Shown here in pieces: positions 1 through 9,016 of a stretch of 9,033 nucleotides of DNA (its first letter is position 1; every line of letters starts with the position of its first letter). The notes beneath the pieces were generated by a model. That model was not told where the DNA came from, did not search any database, and saw nothing but the letters and a program-made list of their open reading frames with translations. Both the position numbers and the translations under genes were made by a program. Origin of the DNA: a bacterium (GTDB lineage: Bacteria > Patescibacteria > Dojkabacteria > JAKAPS01 > JAJZLI01); contig JAJZDR010000012.1 of assembly GCA_021805885.1 (NCBI GenBank), positions 1 to 9,033 of the forward strand, read 5' to 3'.

Positions 1-242
1 CATATAAGATAGATTATTCTATAGGGGGAGGTATAGTATTAAAAACAGCTTTCTCTTATTTTGATTTTTCATATTCTAATGTTTTAAATCAAAACCTTGA
101 TAAAATAATTAATATTATAGATCCAAGGGATCAAGATCCAGGGGATCAAGATCCAGGGGATCAAAATGCAGCAACTCAAAATTTAGGAGTCCAGTCTCAA
201 GGAGGCGTGCCTCAAGAAGTTAAAGTACAAGCACATGATTAG
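1..242 (+). CDS. atpH: ATP synthase F1 delta (OSCP) subunit, C-terminal end only
   Basis: This is the 3' end of a gene that begins before the window; the reading frame uses codons starting at position 3 and stops at TAG 240-242. The visible 79 residues start with a segment (YKIDYSIGGGIVLKTAFSYF, then DFSYSNVLNQNLDKII) that matches the end of the delta/OSCP fold, where family members read roughly 'IGG-hydrophobic-D-SV...L..L'. Delta links the F1 head to the peripheral b stalk. The position directly before atpA agrees with the normal F0F1 order. After the conserved end the protein continues for about 40 further residues, beginning with three DP(R/G)DQ repeats and then a Gln/Gly/Ala-rich tail. 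Such a tail is not part of the usual delta subunit. The stop codon overlaps the atpA start by eight bases, so translation is probably coupled. Identity rests on one short C-terminal match plus context. Confidence 0.8.
   Translation, partial: YKIDYSIGGGIVLKTAFSYFDFSYSNVLNQNLDKIINIIDPRDQDPGDQDPGDQNAATQNLGVQSQGGVPQEVKVQAHD
120..164 (+). repeat. Three tandem copies of a 15-base unit in the atpH tail
   Basis: The unit GATCCAGGGGATCAA occurs three times head to tail at 120-134, 135-149 and 150-164; the first copy has AAGG in place of AGGG. The unit is a multiple of three and reads Asp-Pro-Gly-Asp-Gln (Arg in copy 1), so it keeps the frame. Each copy contains an inverted repeat, GATCC-AGG-GGATC. 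A related unit matching 12 of 15 bases, with sense orientation and frame kept, lies at 4924-4938 on the minus strand. Confidence 0.95.
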
Positions 243-1631
243 TTTTAAAGATAATTTAAAAAATGGAATTGCAGTTGGTGAAGTTATTTCTGTTAACTCA
301 ATACTCTGTGAAGTTAGAGGGTTTAGAAATTTAAAAACAGGGAGTCAAATATTATTTGAATCTAATTCAAGGGGTTTTGTGAATGAGATTAAAGATGATA
401 TATCGAAAATTGTACTTATTGAAGATAGAGGTATTATTCCTGGTCAAATGGCTTTAGTTTTAAAAGACACACTAACTGTAGCTTTTGGTTTAAATACTTT
501 AGGTAGAGTAATTAATGTTTTTGGAGAACCTTTAGATGGTAAAGGAAAGGTGTTGGATACCAAAGAATTAGATATGTTTAGAGAAGCTCCATCAATCATA
601 CAAAGAGATGATATAAAAAAACAAATAGAAACGGGGAATATTGTAGTGGATACTTTATTCCCATTAGCTTTTGGTCAAAGAGAAGTTATTCTTGGAGATA
701 ATAAGACAGGGAAGACAACATTCCTTATTGATCTTATTCGTAATCAAAGGGATAAATCATTGATTGTTTATGTACTAATAGGTAAAACGAATGATCAAGT
801 ATCTAGTATTATTACATCACTTGAGGAAAGTGGAACGTTAGAATTTTCTGTTATTTTGGTTGCCAAAGCAGAATTACTCCCAGTTGAATCCTATCTTGCG
901 CCATTTGCAGGATGTTCTATTGGAGAAGCTTTATGGAGTATGGGTAAGGATGTCATCATTGTTTATGACGATCTTACAGAGCATGCTAAATCATACAGAG
1001 AGATATCTTTAATAGAAGGTATTTTTCCCGGTAAAGACTCTTACCCTGCTGATGTTTTTTCTTTGCACTCTAGATTACTTGAAAGAGCTGGAAGAGTTAA
1101 GAATAATGAAGGATCTTTAACTGCATTACCAATAATATCAGTTCAAAATAATGATTTTACTGGATATATACCTACCAATGTTATATCTATAACAGATGGA
1201 CAACTTTTTTTTGATAGAGAACTATATTTAAAAGGAATACGACCTGCAATTAATACTGGGATCTCAGTATCTAGAATAGGTAAAAGAGTACAAGAGATAT
1301 TTATGCAGTCTATATCAGAAAAGCTAAATATGGCTCTGATTAAATATGATCAAGCATATAAATTTTCTCACTTTGGAGTGAATATGCCACCTTCAGTACT
1401 TGCAGATTTAGATAGGGGAGAGAAAATTAATATTTTATTTAATCAGAATATTGGAGAATCATATACATTATTTGAACAGAAAGTGTTAATTACTGTTGTG
1501 CTTTCCCAATATATGAATATAAAAGCAGAGGATGTGTACAAAATGAAGAGGAATATTAAGAAATTAAGGAATATATCTGATTTTAAAGAAGAAGATGTCG
1601 AAAATAAAGAACTAATGAAATTCCTACTATC

Positions 1632-1635
<4 letters not shown>
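235..1635 (+). CDS. atpA: ATP synthase F1 alpha subunit
   Basis: Alpha is the non-catalytic nucleotide-binding subunit of the F1 hexamer; it contributes the arginine finger to the catalytic sites. Visible in order are the N-terminal beta barrel (about residues 10-80), a Walker A loop GDNKTGKT (154-161), a Walker B strand ending in IIVYDD (Asp245-Asp246), the conserved FSLHSRLLERAGRV block (275-288), YIPTNVISITDGQ (311-323) and the alpha signature PAINTGISVSRIG (337-349), in which Arg347 is the expected arginine finger. The protein has 466 residues against about 500-515 usually. By alignment from memory with the E. coli protein it lacks about 14 N-terminal residues. The ATG at 235 is the first possible start: an in-frame TAG lies at 184-186 and no ATG, GTG or TTG occurs between. 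The family's GDRQTGKT reads GDNKTGKT here, and IGQK reads IGKT (183-185... region). The gene overlaps atpH by 8 bases and atpG by 4. No Shine-Dalgarno is evident. Confidence 0.97.
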
Positions 1636-3883
<2,248 letters not shown>

Positions 3884-3886
3884 ATT

Positions 3887-4147
3887 ATGGAAGAAGGATA
3901 TTTTACTTTAAAAATATTATCTCTGAAAGGAGAATTGTTTGAAGGAGATGTTTCTCATTTCTCTGCAAAAAGTTTGATAGGTGATTTTGATATACTAAAA
4001 AACCATATAAATTTTGTATCTATATTATTACCAGGAAAGATTAAATACCTTGAAAAAGCATTAAAAGAAGAGGCAGTTATAACTATTGATAATGGTATTT
4101 TAGTACTTACAAATAATCAAGCTAAAGTATTTGTTAATTTTACTTAA
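3887..4147 (+). CDS. atpC: ATP synthase F1 epsilon subunit, beta-sandwich domain only
   Basis: Epsilon sits at the foot of the gamma shaft and contacts the c ring. These 86 residues cover the N-terminal ten-strand beta sandwich only: LKILSLKGELFEGDV (8-22) corresponds to the family's 'L.IV....ÊL.SG.V', GDFDILKNHINFVSILLPG (32-50) to 'GE.GI.PGH.P....L.PG', and VITIDNGILVLTNNQAKVF (64-82) to the last strands. Typical bacterial epsilon subunits have about 130-140 residues with a C-terminal helical hairpin that can extend along gamma and inhibit ATP hydrolysis. That hairpin is absent: TAA follows at 4145-4147 and only eleven bases separate it from the converging gene, so there is no room for a frameshifted remainder. 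The gene starts three bases after atpD, and no Shine-Dalgarno is visible. It is the last gene of the operon. Confidence 0.9.
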   Translation: MEEGYFTLKILSLKGELFEGDVSHFSAKSLIGDFDILKNHINFVSILLPGKIKYLEKALKEEAVITIDNGILVLTNNQAKVFVNFT

Positions 4148-4158
4148 AATATTTTTGA

Positions 4159-4965
<807 letters not shown>

Positions 4966-5044
4966 TTACAGATTTATTTCTTTATAATATTTTTATTCTT
5001 ATTTATGGATTTTATCTATATTATTGTATTTTTTTTAAAAATGA

Positions 5045-5073
5045 TTGATAATCTCTCTTAGAATTACTTTAAT
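5045..5073 (+). promoter_or_regulatory. Sigma70-type promoter of the pyrophosphatase gene
   Basis: TTGATA (5045-5050) and TTTAAT (5068-5073), each five of six to consensus, are separated by exactly 17 bases. The start site should lie near 5080, only about six bases before the ATG at 5086, which leaves no space for a Shine-Dalgarno; none is seen. Confidence 0.65.
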
Positions 5074-5085
5074 CAAAATTTTATT

Positions 5086-5622
5086 ATGTCTAATATCTTT
5101 CATGAATTACCAACAAGTGATAACTTTCCAGAGACAGTATATATGATTGTTGAGAATCCTCGTGGATATCATGGAAAGATTGAATTTAATAAGAAATATG
5201 GAGTTTTAATGTTAGATAGAGCTACTTACGCACCATTACCTTACCCAATTGAATATGGATTAATCCCTCAAACTTGGAATAAATATGATAATGATCCAAT
5301 GGATATAATGTGTTTATCATCTCAACCAACTTTCCCTGGAGTAGTAATTAATGTTAAGATTCTCGGTATGATGAAAATGGATGATACTGGAGAACTAGAC
5401 CATAAAATTTTTGGTGTTCCAGTAGATGATCCTCATTATAATAATATTAATGAATTATCTGATTTGCATGAGCATAAACTAAAAGAAATAGAATTCTTTT
5501 TTGAAAATTATAAAAATCTAATGAAAGGTAAATATACTAAAGTTGAAGGATGGGAAAATAAGAAGGTTGCACAAGATTTTATAAAGGATACAATAGAAGA
5601 GTATAAGGTAAAATTTAAATAG
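5086..5622 (+). CDS. ppa: Class I (soluble) inorganic pyrophosphatase
   Basis: The enzyme hydrolyses pyrophosphate to two phosphates in the cytoplasm and pulls nucleic-acid and aminoacyl-tRNA synthesis forward. The 178 residues fit the family. The metal-binding signature DNDPMDI (68-74) supplies Asp68, Asp70 and Asp73; Asp100 and Asp105 follow in MDDTGELD. Also present, at the positions known from the E. coli enzyme, are Lys31 (in GKIEF), Arg45 (LDR), Tyr57 (IEYGLIP), Lys107, and Tyr142-Lys143 (ENYKNLMKGK), with the family's KVEGWEN at 153-159. All catalytic residues I can place are conserved, so an active Mg-dependent enzyme is expected. It has its own promoter, divergent from the exported-protein gene. 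It is not part of the ATP synthase operon, but both serve phosphate energy metabolism. Confidence 0.97.
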   Translation: MSNIFHELPTSDNFPETVYMIVENPRGYHGKIEFNKKYGVLMLDRATYAPLPYPIEYGLIPQTWNKYDNDPMDIMCLSSQPTFPGVVINVKILGMMKMDDTGELDHKIFGVPVDDPHYNNINELSDLHEHKLKEIEFFFENYKNLMKGKYTKVEGWENKKVAQDFIKDTIEEYKVKFK

Positions 5623-5636
5623 CTATTTATTTTTTT
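5616..5636 (+). terminator. Possible weak terminator after ppa
   Basis: The palindrome TAAATAGCTATTTA (5616-5629), which overlaps the ppa stop, is followed directly by seven T (5630-5636). The stem is five A-U pairs with a four-base loop, so it would be weak, and partial read-through into the next genes is likely. Confidence 0.3.
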
Positions 5637-5646
5637 AATATATATC

Positions 5647-5657
5647 AAGGAGGTGAT
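5647..5657 (+). promoter_or_regulatory. Perfect Shine-Dalgarno that sets the start at 5662
   Basis: AAGGAGGTGAT is complementary over eleven bases to the usual 16S rRNA 3' end (ATCACCTCCTT). The AGGAGG core ends eight bases before the ATG at 5662. This decides the start against the in-frame GTG at 5653, which lies within the site. It is by far the strongest ribosome-binding site in the window. Confidence 0.9.
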
Positions 5658-5661
5658 TTTT

Positions 5662-5847
5662 ATGAAATCAAAAACTTTTCAGAAAGTACTATTTTATTTA
5701 GGAGTTTTAGCAATATTACTCGGAGCTTTAGGATTTTTTGCAAGTTCTATGAGACTATTTTTTAAACCTAGCGATTATATGTTAATAGCTCTAGTTCTAT
5801 TAGTCCTATCTTTAGATGCAAAGAACGGAAGCACATTTTTAGGCTAA
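5662..5847 (+). CDS. Small two-helix membrane protein, unknown function
   Basis: The product has 61 residues and I do not recognise a family. It has a basic N-terminus (MKSKTFQK), a first transmembrane helix at about residues 8-28, a short loop with Arg31, Lys35 and Asp38, a second helix at about 39-51, and a short tail. With the basic N-terminus inside, both ends would be cytoplasmic. The start is fixed by the perfect Shine-Dalgarno. The stop lies four bases before the histidine kinase gene, so the two are almost certainly one transcript. The strong ribosome-binding site suggests it is made in excess over the kinase. A role as a membrane partner or regulator of the kinase is plausible from context alone; nothing in its sequence proves it. 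Confidence 0.8.
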   Translation: MKSKTFQKVLFYLGVLAILLGALGFFASSMRLFFKPSDYMLIALVLLVLSLDAKNGSTFLG

Positions 5848-5851
5848 AATT

Positions 5852-6844
5852 ATGACAATGAGAAATAGGCTATATGTAGTTTTATTACTATTTGTGGTTT
5901 TTATGACATTTAACTTCATTATATTTGGATTGACTTTTTTGTCAGTATTGTTTTTTGTGTTAATCTTATGCATTATACTTTGCTTACTATTTCTTTTTAA
6001 AAATTATATATCTGATATATTTAAAATTAAGGAACTTGGCGAAGCTATAAAAAGTGGTAATATAAATTTTGCCCCAGATTTTCAAAATCCAGAATTTGTA
6101 AATTTAAACACTTCTTTAAACAAATTAAGAACAGATTTTATGAAACTTCAGAATGAGTCCTATAAAGTAGATAGAATGAAGGATGATTTTATCTATCTTG
6201 TATCTCATAACCTTAGGACTCCTGTATCATCATTATCTGGATATATAGATATATTAAAGGATGATAACAATTTGTCTTTGGAAGATAAAAAAATTGTAGA
6301 TAGAATATCCAAAAGTGCTAGTGATTTAAATCAAATAATCGAAGAAATTTTAAGTTTGATTTTTTTTCAAGCAAGTTCACAAGAGATAGTTATTGAATCT
6401 ATTAATATTGAGCAAGTAGTAAAAAATATTGTAGACAAAGAGAACCATTTAAATAATATTGCAATTGGATATTCCTTTGATTCAAATTTAAAAATAATAA
6501 AAACCAATAAGTCTATATTAGAGACCATTATTTCAAATGTAGTATCTAATGCCATTAAATTCAATAAAAAAGATGGTATTATATCAATATCATTCTATAA
6601 AGAGGATAGATTTTATATTATTAAGATATCTGATACAGGTATAGGATTCTCTAATCTCAATAAAGATGATTTATTTACGCCTTTTACAAGGAAAACAGAT
6701 ATGCTTAACTATAATTATGACGGTATTGGATTAGGATTATATATATCTAAAATAGGAATAGAAAAATTGGGGGGACACATAAAAGCTGAATCTACTGAAA
6801 ATAAAGGTTCTATTTTTTATCTATATTTCCCTTATATAGAGTAA
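5852..6844 (+). CDS. Sensor histidine kinase with minimal extracytoplasmic part
   Basis: This is a membrane-bound kinase that should autophosphorylate on His119 and pass phosphate to a response regulator. The 330 residues comprise two hydrophobic helices packed into residues 7-49 with almost no loop between them, a linker (about 52-98) that could be a degenerate HAMP helix pair, the dimerisation/phosphoacceptor helix (FIYLVSHNLRTPVSSLSGY, 113-131), and the ATPase domain with N box ISNVVSNAIKFN (227-238), DTGIGF (261-266), LFTPF (274-278) and GIGLGLYI (291-298). All catalytic boxes are intact. Lack of an outer sensing domain resembles the intramembrane-sensing kinases such as LiaS and BceS of Firmicutes, which work with membrane partner proteins; the 61-residue protein just upstream could be such a partner. 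A second in-frame ATG at 5858 is also possible as start. No response regulator is encoded in the window. Confidence 0.93.
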   Translation: MTMRNRLYVVLLLFVVFMTFNFIIFGLTFLSVLFFVLILCIILCLLFLFKNYISDIFKIKELGEAIKSGNINFAPDFQNPEFVNLNTSLNKLRTDFMKLQNESYKVDRMKDDFIYLVSHNLRTPVSSLSGYIDILKDDNNLSLEDKKIVDRISKSASDLNQIIEEILSLIFFQASSQEIVIESINIEQVVKNIVDKENHLNNIAIGYSFDSNLKIIKTNKSILETIISNVVSNAIKFNKKDGIISISFYKEDRFYIIKISDTGIGFSNLNKDDLFTPFTRKTDMLNYNYDGIGLGLYISKIGIEKLGGHIKAESTENKGSIFYLYFPYIE

Positions 6845-6869
6845 TTTGTTACTATGAATGTGGGTGGCC

Positions 6870-6899
6870 TTGACATTTAATTCTATTTATTTTAATAAT
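6870..6899 (+). promoter_or_regulatory. Near-consensus promoter with leaderless start at 6907
   Basis: A perfect TTGACA (6870-6875) is followed after 18 bases by AATAAT (6894-6899, five of six). Only seven bases (TACATAT) separate the -10 from the ATG at 6907, so transcription should begin at or within a base or two of the start codon. No Shine-Dalgarno exists. It drives the two-gene unit 6907-8202. Confidence 0.75.
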
Positions 6900-6906
6900 T
6901 ACATAT

Positions 6907-7416
6907 ATGAATAATCAACAAAATGTTTATAAATATGCAGATGTAACCGCTGAGGCAGGTAGGGTGTTTAAGGGTGATTTTCAGCTCATTCCTATAGTTG
7001 CTGTTGTTGTTGTAGTATTTTTAGTTATTATAGGGTTCTTTCTTAATATAGGAGGAATTAGGTCACAAAACGGATCTGCATATGTTCCGCTCCAAGGAAG
7101 CTCTGGATATCAAGCTGTATTTTTGAATAATGCTAACTCTAGTATCTATTTTGGACAAATAGAAAGTATATCTAGCCAGTGGATATATTTGGGAAAAGTA
7201 TTTTACTTAAAATTGAATAGTTCTTCTGGAAGTTCTAGTAATTCTAATAGCCAATCTCAATACACTTTAATACATCTTTCTCCATCTTTGTCATACGGAC
7301 CAATGGATCAGATGAGAATTAATACAAAGGATGTATTGTTTACTGAAGATTTGGCAAAAACATCTAAAGTATACACTTCTATTGTACAGTATTATAAGAC
7401 GCATCCTACAAAATAG
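6907..7416 (+). CDS. Membrane-anchored protein with YQAVFL domain (CPR family, function unknown)
   Basis: The 169 residues have a cytoplasmic N-terminus of about 26 residues, one transmembrane helix (about 27-47) and an outer part of about 120 residues. The outer domain has GYQAVFLNN (67-75), IYFGQIESISSQWIYLGKVFYLKL (80-103 region) and, after a Ser/Asn/Gln linker (104-118), LIHLSPSLSYGPMDQMRINTKDVLF. I recall the same pattern, 'YQAVFL.NGQVYFGK...L.DVYYL ... KLG.ELHGPED.M.INR.QVLFWENL', from a conserved hypothetical protein of Saccharibacteria and other CPR bacteria; this is memory, not a search. The spacing of the two halves agrees. The low-complexity linker sits between them as a loop. The promoter lies directly before the ATG, and the next gene follows after 18 bases. 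Function is unknown; the anchor and domain suggest a cell-surface role. Confidence 0.85.
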   Translation: MNNQQNVYKYADVTAEAGRVFKGDFQLIPIVAVVVVVFLVIIGFFLNIGGIRSQNGSAYVPLQGSSGYQAVFLNNANSSIYFGQIESISSQWIYLGKVFYLKLNSSSGSSSNSNSQSQYTLIHLSPSLSYGPMDQMRINTKDVLFTEDLAKTSKVYTSIVQYYKTHPTK

Positions 7417-7434
7417 TTATTTTTAAATGTATTT

Positions 7435-8202
7435 ATGGGAATAAAACATGTATTAACAAATCCTCTAGATAAAACGTTGGAGGTTAATTGGCTAAAAGTT
7501 TTGTTCATTGCTATCTTTGCCGTGGTTGTTTTATCATTAGGCATTTTAATAGGATCATCTTTACAGCATGATTCTTCGATAATTTCTCAAAGTAATCTTT
7601 CTAATTCACAAAATAGTATTCCAGTAGCATCCATAGATAAGGGACCTGCTAATTACAAATTAAACTTTTCAAATCAATACCCCAGTAATTTAAAAGGAAA
7701 TCTTCAGTTTGGCGTTACAAACAGTTCTAATGCTACGGCATCAACTAATAAAAATATTGTTTCTCCACAAAGTATATCTATAATGTTTAGAAAAGTTGAG
7801 GTTAAATATACTAATTTAACTACAAATACTAAGTCATATAAGTATAATGGATGGGAGACATTAAATCTTAAAAATAATGTTACTTCAAATTTATTATCTC
7901 TTGGATCTGGATCCATTGGAGCATCTTCAAATATAGAATATTTAGGGTCTACCTCTCTTATTTCTGGTTCATATAGTGATATTAAGCTATATATAGCTTC
8001 TGCTACTGCAGAAATTAATGGTGTAACTCAAAATCTCGTTATTCCATCAAATGATTATTTAGAAGTTGCTCAGACATTTGCTATTCATAATTTACAAACA
8101 ACTTATGTTGCAGTGCAGTTTAGCGGATCACAGATGGTTGAAATGATAAATGGGAAATATTACTTAGTAGCCAATCTTGCAGGGGTAACTGTCAGCTATT
8201 AA
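7435..8202 (+). CDS. Membrane-anchored protein with DUF4382-like beta domain
   Basis: The 255 residues have a short cytoplasmic segment, a transmembrane anchor at about 20-42, a Ser/Asn-rich linker (about 44-110) and a C-terminal beta domain (about 112-255). The domain order fits DUF4382: SISIMFRKVEVKYTN (113-127) for the first strands, WETLNL (140-145), NLLSLGSGSIG (152-162), LISGSYSDIKLYIASATAEI (175-194) for the typical '..aG.Y..irl.v..a.v' core, NLVIPSN (200-206), and the last strands up to ANLAGVTVSY. There is no lipobox cysteine, so it is anchored by the helix and not by lipid. DUF4382 proteins are exported and of unknown function. The gene follows the 6907 gene after 18 bases and has no clear promoter or Shine-Dalgarno of its own, so it is probably cotranscribed. 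The stop lies inside a perfect palindrome. Confidence 0.85.
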   Translation: MGIKHVLTNPLDKTLEVNWLKVLFIAIFAVVVLSLGILIGSSLQHDSSIISQSNLSNSQNSIPVASIDKGPANYKLNFSNQYPSNLKGNLQFGVTNSSNATASTNKNIVSPQSISIMFRKVEVKYTNLTTNTKSYKYNGWETLNLKNNVTSNLLSLGSGSIGASSNIEYLGSTSLISGSYSDIKLYIASATAEINGVTQNLVIPSNDYLEVAQTFAIHNLQTTYVAVQFSGSQMVEMINGKYYLVANLAGVTVSY

Positions 8203-8220
8203 TAGCTGACAGTCGTAGTT
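8188..8220 (+). terminator. Hairpin terminator between convergent genes
   Basis: Positions 8188-8213 are a perfect 26-base palindrome; as RNA it gives an 11-base-pair stem (ACTGTCAGCTA / TAGCTGACAGT) with loop TTAA. On the plus strand it is followed by CGTAG and TTTT (8217-8220), a modest U tract. The stop codon of the upstream gene (8200-8202) lies in the loop and stem. The palindrome also lies 7 bases past the end of the convergent gene, so it can act on both transcripts, though the minus side has no U tract. Confidence 0.7.
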
Positions 8221-8787
8221 TTATCTACATACCCAAGCAGTAAGTCCTCCTTGAGAAATTTTTAAAGCCATGGCATATATCTGTGCAGTAGGGTTCCATA
8301 AACCACCACTACTATATATGTTCCAACTCCCATAGAACGTTGAAGGTATAAATTGTGCTATACCCGAAGCTCCTGATGGGTTATATGCTTGAGGGTTAAA
8401 CCCACTTTCACAAGAAATTATACTAATTAATAATTCAGGGTTTAAACCATACTTTGAAGCTGCAGCATTAATTGTAGGTAAATAGGTATTCTCTCCAGAT
8501 AAATAGGTAGTTGAAGGAGTTATTACCGGTGTATAAGTAGCAAATACTGCTTGTTTAACACCTACAATAGACTCTTGAATTTTTTCTGCTGGCTTAATCC
8601 TTGTTGTAAGTGTAGTCAAAGTTATAGATTGGCTATGAACATTGTTCTTCACAACATGGTTTTCTGAATTGCTTTTTATTTGATTGTAATTTATTGGTTT
8701 AGCAAAAATTATTGGGGGGATAATAAGAGAAGCTAATATAAACAATAGCCATTTTGGCGATCGCTTCGATACATCAATTGTATTCAT
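8221..8787 (-). CDS. Secreted lytic transglycosylase (SLT-like, peptidoglycan-cleaving)
   Basis: The enzyme would cut the glycan strands of peptidoglycan outside the cytoplasmic membrane. Residues 1-29 form a signal peptide (basic VSKRSPK, core LLFILASLIIPPII, cut after IFA). A Ser/Thr-rich linker follows (about 30-100), then the SLT domain (about 103-188): INAAASKYGLNPELLISIIS, ESGFNP with catalytic Glu127, and GASGIAQFIPSTF (139-151), which is the usual 'GA.GL.Q..P.T' lining the groove, then the helix with NPTAQIYAMALKI. Cys126 and Cys187 could form a disulfide. At 188 residues with a single compact domain it is small for the family. The strong promoter at 8875-8903 gives it its own 81-base leader; no Shine-Dalgarno precedes the ATG. 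It may serve wall remodelling or cleavage of another cell's wall; the sequence cannot tell which. Confidence 0.92.
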   Translation of the reverse strand: MNTIDVSKRSPKWLLFILASLIIPPIIFAKPINYNQIKSNSENHVVKNNVHSQSITLTTLTTRIKPAEKIQESIVGVKQAVFATYTPVITPSTTYLSGENTYLPTINAAASKYGLNPELLISIISCESGFNPQAYNPSGASGIAQFIPSTFYGSWNIYSSGGLWNPTAQIYAMALKISQGGLTAWVCR

Positions 8788-8815
8788 TTAATATTGTGTA
8801 AATACTAATTTTAGC

Positions 8816-8849
8816 CCTGTAATATAAATAAAATTAAATAAACTACAGG
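8816..8849 (-). other. Possible hairpin in the leader of the transglycosylase mRNA
   Basis: CCTGTA at 8849-8844 and TACAGG at 8821-8816 (minus strand) can pair, with a further G-U and U-A pair inside, around an A/U-rich loop. It lies in the predicted leader, about 30 bases before the ATG. The stem is short; it may be chance in AT-rich sequence or a regulatory element. Confidence 0.3.
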
Positions 8850-8874
8850 TGGGAAAAAATTAAACACAAGCAGT

Positions 8875-8903
8875 ATTCTACCATATTCAATTCTTTTTGT
8901 CAA
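8875..8903 (-). promoter_or_regulatory. Strong sigma70-type promoter of the transglycosylase gene
   Basis: On the minus strand TTGACA (8903-8898, perfect) is followed after exactly 17 bases by TAGAAT (8880-8875, five of six), with TGG just before it making an extended -10. Transcription should begin near 8868, about 81 bases before the start codon. Confidence 0.85.
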
Positions 8904-8918
8904 TGATAAGTCTTGTCC

Positions 8919-8972
8919 AATACAAAAACATACTGAAATGATATTTGATTCTAATACAGAAACATACTGAAA
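8919..8972. repeat. Two 20-base direct repeats between divergent promoters (candidate operators)
   Basis: AATACAAAAACATACTGAAA (8919-8938) and AATACAGAAACATACTGAAA (8953-8972) differ at one base. Each contains two eight-base half-sites of the form TAC(T/A)GAAA ten bases apart (starts at 8921, 8931, 8955, 8965; the first is TACAAAAA). They fill the space between the -35 of the minus-strand promoter (8898-8903) and that of the plus-strand promoter (8979-8984), the place where activators of divergent genes usually bind. Confidence 0.65.
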
Positions 8973-8978
8973 GTAGAA

Positions 8979-9007
8979 TTGAAAAAGAAGAAGTGAGTCG
9001 TCATAAT
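8979..9007 (+). promoter_or_regulatory. Sigma70-type promoter facing the gene at 9017
   Basis: TTGAAA (8979-8984) and CATAAT (9002-9007), each five of six to consensus, are separated by exactly 17 bases. The start site would be near 9014, within about three bases of the ATG at 9017, so the mRNA would be leaderless or nearly so. Confidence 0.55.
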
Positions 9008-9016
9008 ATATTTAGA

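Noticed and set aside
4983..4988. Perfect TATAAT on the plus strand upstream of ppa
   Set aside because: No -35-like hexamer lies 16-18 bases upstream (GCATGA at 17), and a better-spaced promoter exists at 5045-5073.
6367..6564. Open frame of 65 residues on the minus strand inside the kinase gene
   Set aside because: Antisense to the kinase ATPase region; no independent support.
6820..6840. TCTATAT / ATATAGA hairpin at the end of the kinase gene as terminator
   Set aside because: The stem is within the coding sequence, almost all A-T, and no T tract follows.
7704..7916. Open frame of 70 residues on the minus strand inside the DUF4382-like gene
   Set aside because: Antisense shadow with no promoter or Shine-Dalgarno.
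7903..7920. GGATCTGGATCCATTGGA as a further copy of the GATCC-type repeat
   Set aside because: Only about ten bases fit the unit, no tandem copy is present, and it is explained by Gly-Ser codons of the gene.
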